The translations under genes were made by a program, and so were the position numbers. Positions 46,824 to 56,731 of a stretch of 64,000 bases of DNA are shown piece after piece. The first letter of the stretch is position 1. Every line of letters begins with the position of its first letter. The stretch covers positions 186,001-250,000 of the forward strand of contig JANPZW010000008.1 in assembly GCA_024707385.1 (NCBI GenBank). The letters are read 5' to 3'. Under the pieces are notes generated by a model. The model did not search any database. It was not told the origin of the DNA and was given only the letters and a program-made list of their open reading frames with translations. The DNA comes from Cellvibrionaceae bacterium (GTDB lineage Bacteria; Pseudomonadota; Gammaproteobacteria; Pseudomonadales; Cellvibrionaceae).

Positions 46824-48190
46824 TCAGTCGAGTTCCGAGCCCAGCAGGGTGCCGCGCAGGGAGTTGGGTAGCGCTTCTTCGATGAGAATGTCGGCGAAAT
46901 GGCCGATTAATGCCGGCTTGTCGCAGCGAAAATTCACAACCCGATTGTTTTCCGTCCGCCCACTTAGCTGCCCCGGATCTTTTTTCGCATAACCGGTTAC
47001 CAGAACCCGTTCGGTATTGCCCACCATGCGCCGGCTGATGGCCTGCGCTTGCTGGATGATGCGCTGCTGCAACAGGGCCAGACGCTGTTTTTTGGTTTCC
47101 TCCGGCGTGTCATCCACCATATCGGCGGCGGGCGTGCCGGGGCGCGGGCTGTAAATGAAGCTGAACGAGGTATCAAAACCCATCTCCTGGATCAGGTTCA
47201 TGGTCGCTTCGAAGTCCTTGTCCGTCTCGCCAGGGAAGCCGATGATGAAATCAGAGGAAAAGCTGATGTCTGGGCGGATTTTCTTCAGGCGGCGCAATTT
47301 GGATTTGTATTCCAGCACCGTGTGGCCGCGTTTCATTGCCATGAGAATGCGATCCGACCCGCTTTGCACCGGTAGGTGAACGTGGCTGACCAGCTCCGGT
47401 ACTTCGGCGAAGACTTCGATCAGGCGGTCGCTGAACTCCACCGGGTGAGAGGTGGTGAAGCGGATGCGGTCTATGCCGTCCACGGCTGCGACCAGAGTGA
47501 TGAGCTCGGCGAGATCCACGATGCCATTGGGGCCTTCACCGCGGTAGGCATTGACGTTCTGTCCCAGCAGGTTGACTTCGCGCACCCCTTGGCGCGCCAG
47601 GTGAGCCACCTCATCGAGTACGGATTGCATGGGGCGGCTGACTTCCTCGCCGCGGGTGTAGGGCACCACGCAGAAGGTGCAGTATTTCGAGCAGCCTTCC
47701 ATGATCGAGACAAACGCCGTCGCGCCCTCGGCTTCCGGTTGGGGCAGACGGTCGAATTTTTCGATCTCAGGAAAGCTGATATCCACTATGACGGCGCCGT
47801 CCGCGCGCGGTGTGGAGATCATTTCCGGCAGGCGATGCAGGGTTTGCGGGCCAAAAATCAGGTCGACATAAGGTGCGCGTTTGGCGATGGCATCACCCTC
47901 CTGGCTGGCCACACAACCACCAACGCCTATGATAAGATCCGGCTTTTTTTTCCTTCAGCCGCTTCCAGCGGCCCAATTGGTGAAAGAGTTTCTCCTGGGC
48001 TTTTTCCCGAATGGAGCAGGTGTTGACCAGCAGCACATCCGCCCTCCTCTGGATCGTCGGTGGCCACCATATCGTGGGACTCACCCAGCAGATCGCGCAT
48101 GCGGGATGAGTCATATTCATTCATCTGACAGCCGTGTGTCTCGATAAACAACTTTTTGCTGGCTTTATACGCACTTGGCTGGTCTGACAT
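46824..48190 (-). CDS. miaB: tRNA-2-methylthio-N6-dimethylallyladenosine synthase, two frame breaks
   Basis: The whole protein (~450 residues) can be read across three frames: the start [27 protein letters not shown] (first cluster Cys in HGCQMN), then [19 protein letters not shown], then [18 protein letters not shown], the radical-SAM motif GCSKYCTFC and a C-terminal TRAM domain ([25 protein letters not shown]). MiaB adds a methylthio group to A37 of tRNAs reading UNN codons, using two Fe-S clusters and SAM. Breaks lie at a three-C run (48042-48044 plus strand, one too many) and an eight-T run (47944-47951, one too many). Such damage to a conserved housekeeping gene points to sequence error. 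It is the first gene of the cluster. Confidence 0.93.
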
Positions 48191-48440
48191 GGTGTATCCG
48201 TGAGTAGTGATGCGGCTGTGAGAATGAGTGTTGCTGGAGGTCAAAAAACGTGCGCGCATTATACTGATGCGCCACATGCTTGCCCACAAGCTTTGTTCGA
48301 GGCGGCAGACGGGTCCTTGTTTTGCGATGGACAGGCCCAAACTAGGCGGATCCTGAGCGCGTATCGACTGGCGAAAATACGCGATTAATGAAGAAACGAG
48401 AGCGCCCGTGAATATTGAGATTCGTGATATTGAGAGTTAT

Positions 48441-48776
48441 ATGGCAAAAAATCCCATCTACAAAGTGATCTTTTATAACCAGAATCAGGTTTATGAAGTT
48501 TATGCTCGGGCCATCTACCAGAGCGACATGTACGGTTTTATTGAACTTGAGGAGTTCGTTTTCGGCGAGCGCAGCCAGGTCCTGGTGGACCCGGCGGAAG
48601 AGAAACTCAAGTCTGAATTCGCTGCGGTGAAGCGTTCGTATATTCCGCTGCACGCCATCATTCGCATCGATGAAGTGGAGAAAGAGGGTGCGGTGAGGGT
48701 GACCGAAGTCAAAACCGGTGAAAAAGTCACGCCTATACCCTTTCCCACCCTGATCCCAACGCCCAAGGGTGATTGA
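48441..48776 (+). CDS. DUF1820 family protein
   Basis: The product from ATG 48441 is 111 residues: MAKNPIYKVIFYNQNQVYEVYAR, the usual DUF1820 beginning, with gagag just upstream. An in-frame GTG at 48408 would add eleven residues. Later blocks are GFIELEEFVFGE, LVDPAEEKLKSEF and RSYIPLHAIIRIDEVEKEG. The family is small, cytoplasmic and of unknown function. Its stop overlaps the next ATG (TGATG), so it is translationally coupled to the esterase gene. Confidence 0.87.
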   Translation: MAKNPIYKVIFYNQNQVYEVYARAIYQSDMYGFIELEEFVFGERSQVLVDPAEEKLKSEFAAVKRSYIPLHAIIRIDEVEKEGAVRVTEVKTGEKVTPIPFPTLIPTPKGD

Positions 48777-49564
48777 TGCTGCATGTCAAAGTGGCGGGCG
48801 AAGGTGAGCCACTGGTACTGCTGCACGGGTTATTTGGGTCTCTGGAAAATCTCGGCGCGGTAGCTCGTTTTCTCACCGCCGACTTCAAAGTCTATTCCGT
48901 CGATCTTCCCAACCACGGTCGCTCGTCTCATAGGGAGGGCGCCGACCTTCCGCATATGGCTGCGGCGGTTTGCCAGTGGATGGATTCAGCTGGTCTGATT
49001 GATCCCGTAATCGTCGGCCACTCGCTGGGAGGCAAGGTGGCTATGGAGATCGCCCTTACTCGCCCCGACCGGATCGCCGCACTGGTGGTGATTGATATAG
49101 CTCCGGTCACCTACCCGCCGCGCCACCAGGATGTGTTTGCCGGACTCAAGGCGGTGGATCCCACCGCCCTCACAAATCGCGCGGAGGCGGAATCGCTGTT
49201 GGCCGCCCACGTCAGCGAGAATGCGGTGCGCAGTTTTCTGCTGAAAAATCTGGTGAAAACGGATTCCGGCTTTGCCTGGCGGATGCACCTGCCGGACATT
49301 CAGCGCGAATATCCCCGCCTGATCAGCGAGAACCGTTCCGATGCGACATTTTCGCGACCGGTCCTATTCTTGAAGGGAGGCGATTCCGACTACATCAAGC
49401 TCGAGCATCGCCAAGCCATTCTGCAGAGATTTCCGGCCGCGCAACTCAAGATCGTGCCCAATACCGGCCATTGGCTGCACGCGGAAAAGCCGGAGCTCAC
49501 TGCAGCCCTGATCCGAAAATTCCTGCGCGGGCCGCAACCCGCGTCGCCTGAACATATTGGTTAA
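48776..49564 (+). CDS. ybfF: Alpha/beta-hydrolase, YbfF-type esterase
   Basis: 262 residues. The oxyanion region is VLLHGLFGSLENLG, the nucleophile elbow is IVGHSLGGKVAME (Ser), the acid is in the FLKGGDSDYI region, and the His is in VPNTGHWLHAEKPE. YbfF hydrolyses short acyl esters, including acyl-CoA in vitro; its physiological substrate is unclear. The ATG at 48776 overlaps the DUF1820 stop. Confidence 0.9.
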   Translation: MLHVKVAGEGEPLVLLHGLFGSLENLGAVARFLTADFKVYSVDLPNHGRSSHREGADLPHMAAAVCQWMDSAGLIDPVIVGHSLGGKVAMEIALTRPDRIAALVVIDIAPVTYPPRHQDVFAGLKAVDPTALTNRAEAESLLAAHVSENAVRSFLLKNLVKTDSGFAWRMHLPDIQREYPRLISENRSDATFSRPVLFLKGGDSDYIKLEHRQAILQRFPAAQLKIVPNTGHWLHAEKPELTAALIRKFLRGPQPASPEHIG

Positions 49565-49577
49565 AAAGGAGAACATC

Positions 49578-49832
49578 ATGCCGAAAGCGAAAATAGAAAA
49601 TCTGATGACCGAACTGCACGAACGGTTTGGCGAAGCGGAAATGAGCGCGGAGCAGGAGCGCCTGTTGGCGGAGTTGGATGCTCGGATACGCGACAGTTCC
49701 GCAGGATCTGTGAAAGATCCGACACCTTTGGAAAGTATTCAACTGATGATTGATGATTTGGGGGAGAGTCACCCAAATGTGAGTGTTTTGCTGCGTGAGT
49801 TGCTTGACACGCTGAAAAACATCGGCGTTTAA
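49578..49832 (+). CDS. DUF4404 family protein
   Basis: ATG 49578 follows aaggag. The 84-residue protein is acidic and helical (LMTELHERFGEAEMSAEQERLLAELDARI ... broken here as LMTELHERFG and AEQERLLAELD), ending in VLLRELLDTLKNIGV. This fits DUF4404, a small cytoplasmic family of unknown role. It lies 13 nt after the esterase gene, so the three genes from 48441 form an operon. Confidence 0.82.
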   Translation: MPKAKIENLMTELHERFGEAEMSAEQERLLAELDARIRDSSAGSVKDPTPLESIQLMIDDLGESHPNVSVLLRELLDTLKNIGV

Positions 49833-50154
49833 TGGCGACTTTTTTCCGTCCGTAATAATAAAAATGCCGCCGATCAAGATCCCGCATCCCTGATGCGAGG
49901 ATCAGGGCGGCTTTGACGCAAGTCGTCCACGAAAGCGATTTCCGGCTTTCAGGCCAAGAAGTTACCGGGATGTAGAGCATCACAGGAGTGGTCTGATGGA
50001 CCATAAGGCTAAGTGAAAACTATAACGTGTTCATTAGGGAAACCAACATCCCCTGGTTATAGAAATTGTGATGTGTATTAAAACCTTTTCTCTAAACCGA
50101 TCTCACCCCCAACTGTGAATCCGGTTTGCAGGAAAGCAAGCTGAGGAGCAGGCT
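49833..50154. other. Intergenic, 322 nt
   Basis: No gene. It holds an inverted repeat ccctgat/atcaggg (49888-49894, 49901-49907) within a wider gccgcc...ggcggc frame (49866-49911), possibly a terminator for the upstream operon. gaggag (about 50141-50146) precedes the TTG at 50155. Confidence 0.4.
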
Positions 50155-50889
50155 TTGAATAATAGAGTTGAAGAAGCACCGCTGACGTTTATTTCAGGGG
50201 AAATCCGCACCGGTCCAGGTGCAATGCAGAACCTTTCTATCGACTGTATCATTTTCGGTTTTCACCAAGGGCGCCTGAAAGTGCTCTGTGTCAAATACGC
50301 CACAGGCCCACATGCAGGCTGTTGGGCGCTGCCCGGCGGCTGGTTGCACAAAGCCGAAAGTATTGATGAATCCGCCGCGCGCCACCTGCGCGATTTGACC
50401 GGTCTCGAAGATATTTACATGGAGCAATTGCAGGCGTTTGGCAGTCTGAGCCGCGTGCCGGATTCACGCATCGTCACAATTGCCTATTACGCCTTGGTGC
50501 GTCCGGAAGACTATGAGCTGATCATCGGCTATACCACCACCGACGTGCAGTGGCGGGATGTCGAAAGTATTTCGGGCCTTATTTTCGATCACGATGAAAT
50601 TCTTAAATGCGCCCTGCAGTCCCTGCGGCACAAAGTCCGGCACGAGCCCATAGGCTTTAATTTGCTGCCGAAGAAATTCACCTTGCTGCAATTGCAGGAG
50701 CTTTACGAGGCGATCTTGAGCGTTAAATTGGATAAACCCAATTTCCGTCGCAAGATGTCCAAGATGAAACTGCTGGTTCCATGTGGTGAAAAACAGCAGC
50801 ATGTGGCACACCGCGCTGCGGAGCTCTATCGTTTTGACGAAGCTATCTATCGCCGTTTATGCGAGCAGGGTTTCACTTTCGAGGTGTAA
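50155..50889 (+). CDS. NrtR-type Nudix-related transcriptional regulator
   Basis: The start is TTG 50155 (gaggag upstream) or possibly ATG 50224. The N-terminal half is a Nudix fold (CIIFGFHQGRLKVLCVKYA, CWALPGGWLHKAES). Its Nudix box is damaged: where enzymes have RE-x-x-EE this protein has RHLRDLTGL, so catalysis is unlikely. The C-terminal ~90 residues form the NrtR winged helix (FTLLQLQELYEAILSVKLDKPNFRRKM). Such regulators sense ADP-ribose or sugar-derived ligands and repress NAD or sugar genes. No target gene is adjacent. A hairpin terminator follows. Confidence 0.88.
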   Translation: MNNRVEEAPLTFISGEIRTGPGAMQNLSIDCIIFGFHQGRLKVLCVKYATGPHAGCWALPGGWLHKAESIDESAARHLRDLTGLEDIYMEQLQAFGSLSRVPDSRIVTIAYYALVRPEDYELIIGYTTTDVQWRDVESISGLIFDHDEILKCALQSLRHKVRHEPIGFNLLPKKFTLLQLQELYEAILSVKLDKPNFRRKMSKMKLLVPCGEKQQHVAHRAAELYRFDEAIYRRLCEQGFTFEV

Positions 50890-50902
50890 GTTGTTTGATT
50901 AA

Positions 50903-50932
50903 AAGAAAGGGGAGCGAAAGCTCCCCTTTTCT
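50903..50932 (+). terminator. Terminator after NrtR-type regulator
   Basis: aaaggggagc/gctccccttt stem with gaaa tetraloop, followed by tct. It can serve both the regulator and, on the other strand, the FAS1 lipoprotein, whose stop is at 50944. Confidence 0.85.
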
Positions 50933-50943
50933 ATTGGAAAGAT

Positions 50944-52769
50944 TTATTCCAGAGAGGAAGTAATAACGGTATCAATCACATGGATGATGCCGTTGCTGGT
51001 GTAGATATCAAAAGTCGTCACCGCAGAGCCTTCTATCAGCAGATCCCCATCAACGATTTCGATCGATACCGGCAATCCTCCAGCCGTGGTGGCGCTAGCG
51101 CCGTTCAGTGTAAAGGCTGTGAGTGAATCCACTGCTGCGTCGGCAACGACGTGATGCAAAAGCACCTGAGTGAGCGTATCGGTATCCGCCAGCAATCCGT
51201 TGATCACCTCAGCTCCCAATTGTTGAAAGCGGCATCCGTGGGAGCGAACACGGTGAATGTTTTGGTTTCATCCGCTAGCACTGTATCGAGACCAGCGGCT
51301 TGCAAGGCTGTCACCAGCATGGAGAAATTTCCTGCGGAAATTGCGGTTTCTACAATATTCACATCCGGTTCGGTCGCGGCCGCTGGTGGCAGAATGACTT
51401 TGTCGATAACGTGGATCACACCATTGGCGGCCATGACATTTGCGGAAGTGACTTTCGCCAAGTTGATAAACAAGTCACCTTCATTGAATGAAAGCGCAGC
51501 CTTATCTTTATTGGCCATATCGATCAGCGAATTTTCTCCATTGGCCACATTGATCGCTTGATCGGCCAGAATTTCCGCGTCGGCAATTACATGGTAAAGC
51601 AGAATATTGCTGAGTGTTGCGGGATCCGCCAACAATGCGTTGATGGTGGATTCACCCAGCTCGGCAAAGGCGGCATCCGTCGGCGCAAATACAGTAAAAG
51701 TGCCGTCCAGATTCGCCAAAGATTCATCCAGTCCGGTGGCTTCGAGCGCTGCGACCAGGGTATTGAACGAGCCGGCTTCACTGGCAACATCCACAATGGA
51801 TTTTTCAGTGGTTGGCAGAGTGAGGTCGCCGACAATGACCGAGTCGATGACATGGATCACGCCGTTGGAGGTGTAAATATCCGCAGTCGAAACGGCGGCG
51901 CCACCGACAGTGAGCACCTTGTTATTTATTCTAACCGGGACTTGCGCACCGCTTGCGGTGGTCAGGCTGGTGCCGTTTGCTGCGTATGCTTGCACCGAGG
52001 AAATTTCCGCATCTGCAACGACATGTTGAGTAAGCAGCGCTGTCAGCAGATTCTGGTCGGCGAGTATGGCCGCAAGTGTCGCTTCATCAATCTTCGCAAA
52101 TGCCGCGTCCGTCGGTGCAAAAACCGTAAAAGTTTGGCTTTCATCCGCGAGCAGAGAATCTAATCCTGCCGCTTGAACAGCAGCGACCAGGGTATTGAAC
52201 GTGCCGGCCGCAACAGCGGTTTCCACAATATTATTAGCGGCGTCGCCTTTTTCTGTTGGCGGTTGCAGAATAGCGTCAATAACGTGAATAACGCCGTTAT
52301 CCGCTTGTATATCCACCGTTGTGACGGTCGCGGTGTTCACCAATAAATTATTGCCACTCAATGACAATCCCACGTCGGCGCCATTGGCGGTCGTCACTGT
52401 GGAGCCGGCCGCGGCGATGGCGGCGGCAGAGTCAACTTCGCTGGAAACTACGTGATACAACAAAATGGATGAAAGAGTAGCCGGATCTTCCAGCAGTGCG
52501 TTGATGGCATCTTCACCCAGTAGGGCAAAGGCCGCATCGGTGGGCGCAAATACGGTGAAAGTGGCGTTGGGGTTATCGAGGGTTTCATCCAGTCCGGTTG
52601 CGCGCAGCGCAGCTACCAGAGTGTCGAAATTATCATTGCCTGCCGCCACATCAAAAACGGTGGTTGGGGTGGTCGGTGTTGGCGATGGATTGTCATTGTC
52701 GCTGTTGTCACAAGCTGCCAGTAATCCAAACAGCGGGATCAAAAATAAATAACTCAGCTTTGTTTTCAT
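50944..52769 (-). CDS. Lipoprotein with four fasciclin (FAS1) domains, one frame break
   Basis: The ATG at 52769 gives a lipoprotein signal (YLFLIPLFGLLAACDNS). Four FAS1 repeats follow. Each begins like NIVETAVAAGTFNTLVAAV and holds the H1/H2-type blocks TFTVFAPTDAAFA and NGVIHVIDAIL. Within the fourth repeat the frame breaks near 51221-51228; one more A joins DAAFKQLGAEVINGLLAD to the short downstream frame, and the protein ends VIHVIDTVITSSLE. Total ~605 residues. FAS1 domains are adhesive beta/alpha folds. A surface adhesin or polymer-binding role is inferred. The terminator at 50903-50932 lies just past its stop. Confidence 0.9.
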
Positions 52770-52906
52770 TGCCGTAGCTCCTAACCGGTAAGTTTATGAC
52801 TTCGGGTGAATTGCCGGAGCTTTTACGGCGGTCGGAGCAGGAGGGATTGCTGTGGTTTTTAAATTTTTTTTTAAAAATTTAATTTTGCCAATTTGCCAGC
52901 GAAAAT

Positions 52907-52934
52907 AAAAAATCCCCGCGAGCGGGGATTTTTT
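52907..52934 (-). terminator. Terminator after aminotransferase gene
   Basis: The ccccgc/gcgggg stem is flanked by aaaaaat and attttttat. Read on the minus strand it ends in a T-run 49 nt past the aminotransferase stop. It is nearly symmetrical and could act both ways. Confidence 0.88.
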
Positions 52935-52982
52935 ATTACCGATTTTATGCGCGGCGAGACGCGTATAAAAGTTCGCAGCAGA

Positions 52983-54275
52983 TTAACGCGAAGCTTGCGT
53001 AAGTGCTTGTCGCACAGAGGCTAATTTCACGCACAGGACAAACACCTGCATAGCGGTGTCAACTTGGCTCACAGTGGGCACAGTTGGAGCTATACGGATA
53101 TTGCGGTCCTGTGGATCTTTGCCGTAGGGATAGGTGGCACCGGCGGGTGTCAATTTCACGCCCGCTTCACCGGCGAGTTTCACCACTTCTTTGGCAAGGC
53201 CTGGTCGCGTATCGAAAGATACGAAATAGCCGCCGTCCGCCGATTCCCATGCGCCCAGGTCGTTATCACCGAAGGCTTCGTTAAGATGGCGCAGAACGCT
53301 GGCGAAACGCGGCTTGATGATGGCGGCGTGTTTGCGCATGTGTTCTGTCAGGCTGCCGGACTTGGCAAAGAATTTTACATGGCGCAGCTGGTTGACTTTG
53401 TCCGGCCCGATGGTGAGGAAGCCGAGGACTTTTTGAAAGCCTTTCAGGTTGTTCGCGCTCGCGCCCATAAAGGCTACACCGCTGCCTGCATGGGTGATTT
53501 TGGAGGTGGAACCGAATTGCAGCACGGAATCCTGGGTGCCCAACTTTTCGCACAGGGCAAAGATGTTCGCCAGTTGCGGAGGATTGTCGGACAGATCGTG
53601 AATCGCGTAGGCGTTATCCCAGAAGACGCGGAAGTTGGCGCTGGCGATTTTGCCGAGGGCCGCAATGCGTTCAACGGTGGCGTCGCTGTAGACCACGCCG
53701 CTCGGATTGGAATACTTGGGCACACACCATATGCCTTTGATGCTGGAATCCTGTTTCAGTAGTGCTTCGACCTGATCCATATCCGGCCCGTTGCTGTCCA
53801 TGGGCACGTTGATCATTTCGATGCCCATCTGCTCACAGATGGCGAAGTGGCGGTCGTAACCGGGAACTGGGCAGATGAATTTGATTTTGCCTTCTTTGTT
53901 CCAAGCACTGTCAGGGCCGTTCAGGCCGAAGATGTGCGCGGCCATGATGGCCTGATGCATCAGGGTGAGGCTGCTGTTGCCTGCGGCGAGAACGTTGCCC
54001 GCCGGTACGCCCATGATTTGCTCGCCCAGTGCTTTTGCTTCCGGAATACCGTCCAGGCCGCCGTAGTTGCGGGTATCCACGCCTGAGTCGCTTTGATAGT
54101 TGCCCTGCAGTATGCCGTCCAGAGCGTCGGACAGACTCAGCTGCTCTGCAGAGGGTTTGCCTCGGGTGAGGTCGAGGTTGAGGTTTTGCGCCTTCATCCG
54201 GCTGTATTCCTCAGCGAGGTCGCGCTCCCATTGTTGCAGTTGTGCAGGTGTCGCTTGATTGAGTTGCAAAGTCAT
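52983..54275 (-). CDS. MocR-like class I aminotransferase (putative aspartate aminotransferase)
   Basis: ATG 54275 has agagga upstream and yields 430 residues; the earlier open frame has no support. This is the PF12897-type aminotransferase: N-terminal LDLTRGKPSAEQL, NYGGLDGIPEAK, AGNSSLTLMHQAIM, the PLP-aspartate region KFICPVPGYDRHF, VPKYSNPSGVV and the PLP lysine in FGSTSKITHAGSG. The group behaves as an aspartate or related aminotransferase of subgroup Ic. It lacks the DNA-binding domain of true MocR regulators. It appears monocistronic with its own terminator. Confidence 0.92.
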   Translation of the reverse strand: MTLQLNQATPAQLQQWERDLAEEYSRMKAQNLNLDLTRGKPSAEQLSLSDALDGILQGNYQSDSGVDTRNYGGLDGIPEAKALGEQIMGVPAGNVLAAGNSSLTLMHQAIMAAHIFGLNGPDSAWNKEGKIKFICPVPGYDRHFAICEQMGIEMINVPMDSNGPDMDQVEALLKQDSSIKGIWCVPKYSNPSGVVYSDATVERIAALGKIASANFRVFWDNAYAIHDLSDNPPQLANIFALCEKLGTQDSVLQFGSTSKITHAGSGVAFMGASANNLKGFQKVLGFLTIGPDKVNQLRHVKFFAKSGSLTEHMRKHAAIIKPRFASVLRHLNEAFGDNDLGAWESADGGYFVSFDTRPGLAKEVVKLAGEAGVKLTPAGATYPYGKDPQDRNIRIAPTVPTVSQVDTAMQVFVLCVKLASVRQALTQASR

Positions 54276-54379
54276 ATCCTCTGGCAGTGACGATAGGTAA
54301 AAGGGCTTAAATGCCCTGGACGAAAAAAGGCGCGGCATTATAGCAAAGCCGCGCCTGTTTCATGCTGGGTCTTCGGCGG

Positions 54380-55924
54380 TTAGAGCAGGGCGCCGCGCAG
54401 CATGTAGAACATCAGGGCGCCTAGCACGGCGGAGGCCGGGACCGTAATTACCCAGGCTGCGGCGATGCGGTAGAGGTGATTGCGCTTGACCAGTTCCTGG
54501 CGATAGATCTTCTTCAGGCGTTTGCGATCCTTCTTCGTCAGCGGCACTTCCTCCGGGTTGCGCTTGGCGCGCTTCAGCATGGCTTGCATCTCTTCCACAT
54601 CCGCCATCTGGAAGTTGCGCAGATAGGCGCGCAACTGCACCTGATCCTCTTCATCGTGATGGTCCAGAATGCGGTGCAGTTTGCTGGCGTAACGAGTGGT
54701 CAGAAACTCCCGCAGGAAACCCACGCCGAATACGCCGCCGAGGGCGATGTGGGTTGAACTCACTGGCAGTCCTAACTGGGAGGCGATGATGACCGTGACC
54801 GCTGCGGACATGGCGATACAGTAGGCGCGCGATTTATCCAGCTCCGTGATCTCGCCACCCACGGTGCGAATCAGGCGCGGTCCGAAAGTGGCTAATCCGA
54901 CCACAAGACCGCCGGCGCCGACCAGCATCACCCACAAAGGAATAGACGCATTGGTGGCAATCACGCCTGTATTGAGTGCGTCGTAGATGGCGGCCAGGGG
55001 GCCGATTGCGTTTGCCACATCGTTAGCGCCGTGGGCAAAGCTCAGCAAACCGGCGGCAAAGATCAACGGGATGGTGAAAAGGTTATTGACGCTGTCGCGG
55101 TTGTTTGCCATCCGCGTAGCGGCCTTCACCACCCAGGAGCGAGTCAGGAAATAAATACCTGCAGCGACAAGGAGCCCAAGACCGCCCGCCATGGCGAAAC
55201 CGGGTTTCCATATATTGTTGGTGCCCTTCATCAGCAGGTAAGTGCTGAATGCCCAGGCCATAAAAGCCACGAGCCAGGGCACGTAGACTTTGGCGGCGCC
55301 CATCACATCATCGCGATAGAACACGGTCTTGTTGATAAACATCAACAGGGCCGCGGCGACAAGACCGCCCATCACTGGGGAAATCACCCAGCTTGCGGCG
55401 ATGGTGGTCAGATTCCCCCAGTTGGCAATGCCCATGCCGCCCGCAGCGACGCCGGCACCCAAAACCCCTCCGACGATGGAATGGGTGGTGGAGACCGGAG
55501 CTCCTTGCCAGGTGGCGAAGTTGAGCCAGATCGCGGCGGCGATCAGAGCGCCAGTCATCAGCCACACGAAGGTGCGGGTATCTTCCACGCTTTCTGGGCT
55601 GATGATGCCGGATTTGATGGTGGTCACCACATCGCCGCCGGCGATGAGGGCTCCGGCGGCTTCGAATATGGCCGCCAGAACTATGGCTGCGCCCAGCCCC
55701 ATGGCCTGGGAGCCCACGGCGGGCCCTACATTGTTCGCAACATCATTCGCCCCTATGTTCATCGCCATGTAGGCACCGACAACCGCTGCGAATACCAGCA
55801 GATAGCCGCCGTGGCCGGGGGAGATGGTGAGGACGTAAACAAGAGTCAGAAGAAGGAAGGCGAGAGATACACCGTAGCGGATCAGCCAGTGCATCCCCTC
55901 CAGCGTAGCGGTCGAGTCTTTCAT
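54380..55924 (-). CDS. PiT-family inorganic phosphate transporter
   Basis: 514 residues, about ten membrane helices. The two PHO4 signatures are present: MAMNIGANDVANNVGPAVGS near the N-terminus and SFAHGANDVANAIGPLAA in the second half. GAPVSTTHSIVGGVLGAG and LPVSSTHIALGGVFGVG are the duplicated substrate loops. A ~90-residue charged cytoplasmic segment (YASKLHRILDHHDEEDQ ... KKDRKRLKKIYRQEL) precedes the last helix. It symports phosphate with protons or sodium. The usual DUF47/PhoU-like partner gene is not adjacent. Confidence 0.95.
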   Translation of the reverse strand: MKDSTATLEGMHWLIRYGVSLAFLLLTLVYVLTISPGHGGYLLVFAAVVGAYMAMNIGANDVANNVGPAVGSQAMGLGAAIVLAAIFEAAGALIAGGDVVTTIKSGIISPESVEDTRTFVWLMTGALIAAAIWLNFATWQGAPVSTTHSIVGGVLGAGVAAGGMGIANWGNLTTIAASWVISPVMGGLVAAALLMFINKTVFYRDDVMGAAKVYVPWLVAFMAWAFSTYLLMKGTNNIWKPGFAMAGGLGLLVAAGIYFLTRSWVVKAATRMANNRDSVNNLFTIPLIFAAGLLSFAHGANDVANAIGPLAAIYDALNTGVIATNASIPLWVMLVGAGGLVVGLATFGPRLIRTVGGEITELDKSRAYCIAMSAAVTVIIASQLGLPVSSTHIALGGVFGVGFLREFLTTRYASKLHRILDHHDEEDQVQLRAYLRNFQMADVEEMQAMLKRAKRNPEEVPLTKKDRKRLKKIYRQELVKRNHLYRIAAAWVITVPASAVLGALMFYMLRGALL

Positions 55925-56027
55925 TATTAGTTATCCCAAGTCAGCGCTTTAAAAGGGGCGCCATTGTCACAAAAATGAAACCGGAGTGACACAGGATTTT
56001 TCCAACCTTGGGAGACAGTGCCGGTCG

Positions 56028-56720
56028 CTACAAAAGCTTGTTGAAGACTTCGCTGAAGGCGGCGCCGCCATTCGACTTGAGGCGTGACACGGCTTCGGCA
56101 AGAAGGACATCTGTGCGGGTCGGGCCGAGGTATTCACAGAAGCCGATATAGAAAAGATTGATGATTTTGCGAAGGTCCTGAAGATCCACTCGAGGCACCT
56201 TGATGCGCTGATTTTCATCCTCAAGCCACTGTTCCACCTGGAGTTTCAGATCCGTATTGATGTTCAGCCGGCCGAGATTGCGACGCACGAAATTGCCAAT
56301 ATCCATGGCAGCCGAGGACTGCACCAGGCTCAACCACTTGTCCACCAAAATGCTGAAGGCTTCGACTTCCGCCAGGGTGTAGGTGGCGTAGGCGCTGGTG
56401 CGCCGGCGGGTCTTGTAGGCGGAGAGCGCCGCTGATGGGTCTGGCAGCAACTGCTCAGGTGGCTTGTTCATGGTCGCCACCAGATGCACCAGCAGATGCT
56501 TGTGCTCCAGCTGCCGGTCGAGTGATTTCAGCAGGTCCGCGACGTAATAACGCAGGCCGAATTTGGGTTGGTCCGCGTAGCGGCTCTCCCACAGAATCAA
56601 AGCTTCCATCAGCTCCGAATCGCGCAAGTAAGGCTGCAGCCCGGTGTAGAGCGCACGTTTGCGCAGGGTGAGTTCGGCACTGTCCATACCAGTTCCCCGC
56701 CCGACGTTTATGTCACCCAT
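56028..56720 (-). CDS. Unknown protein co-transcribed with amtB
   Basis: The ATG at 56720 has gagga 9 nt upstream and lies 11 nt after the amtB stop, so the two form an operon and this gene should be read from the amtB sigma-54 promoter. 230 residues, all-helical, soluble, no cysteines of note, charged: LRKRALYTGLQPYLRDSELMEAL, YYVADLLKSLDRQLEHKHLLVHLV, then a C-terminal half with LRKIINLFYIGFCEYLGPTRTDVLL. I do not recognise the family. The context suggests a role in ammonium uptake or nitrogen response, in the place where glnK usually lies. Confidence 0.7.
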   Translation of the reverse strand: MGDINVGRGTGMDSAELTLRKRALYTGLQPYLRDSELMEALILWESRYADQPKFGLRYYVADLLKSLDRQLEHKHLLVHLVATMNKPPEQLLPDPSAALSAYKTRRRTSAYATYTLAEVEAFSILVDKWLSLVQSSAAMDIGNFVRRNLGRLNINTDLKLQVEQWLEDENQRIKVPRVDLQDLRKIINLFYIGFCEYLGPTRTDVLLAEAVSRLKSNGGAAFSEVFNKLL

Positions 56721-56731
56721 AGGTTTGATCC

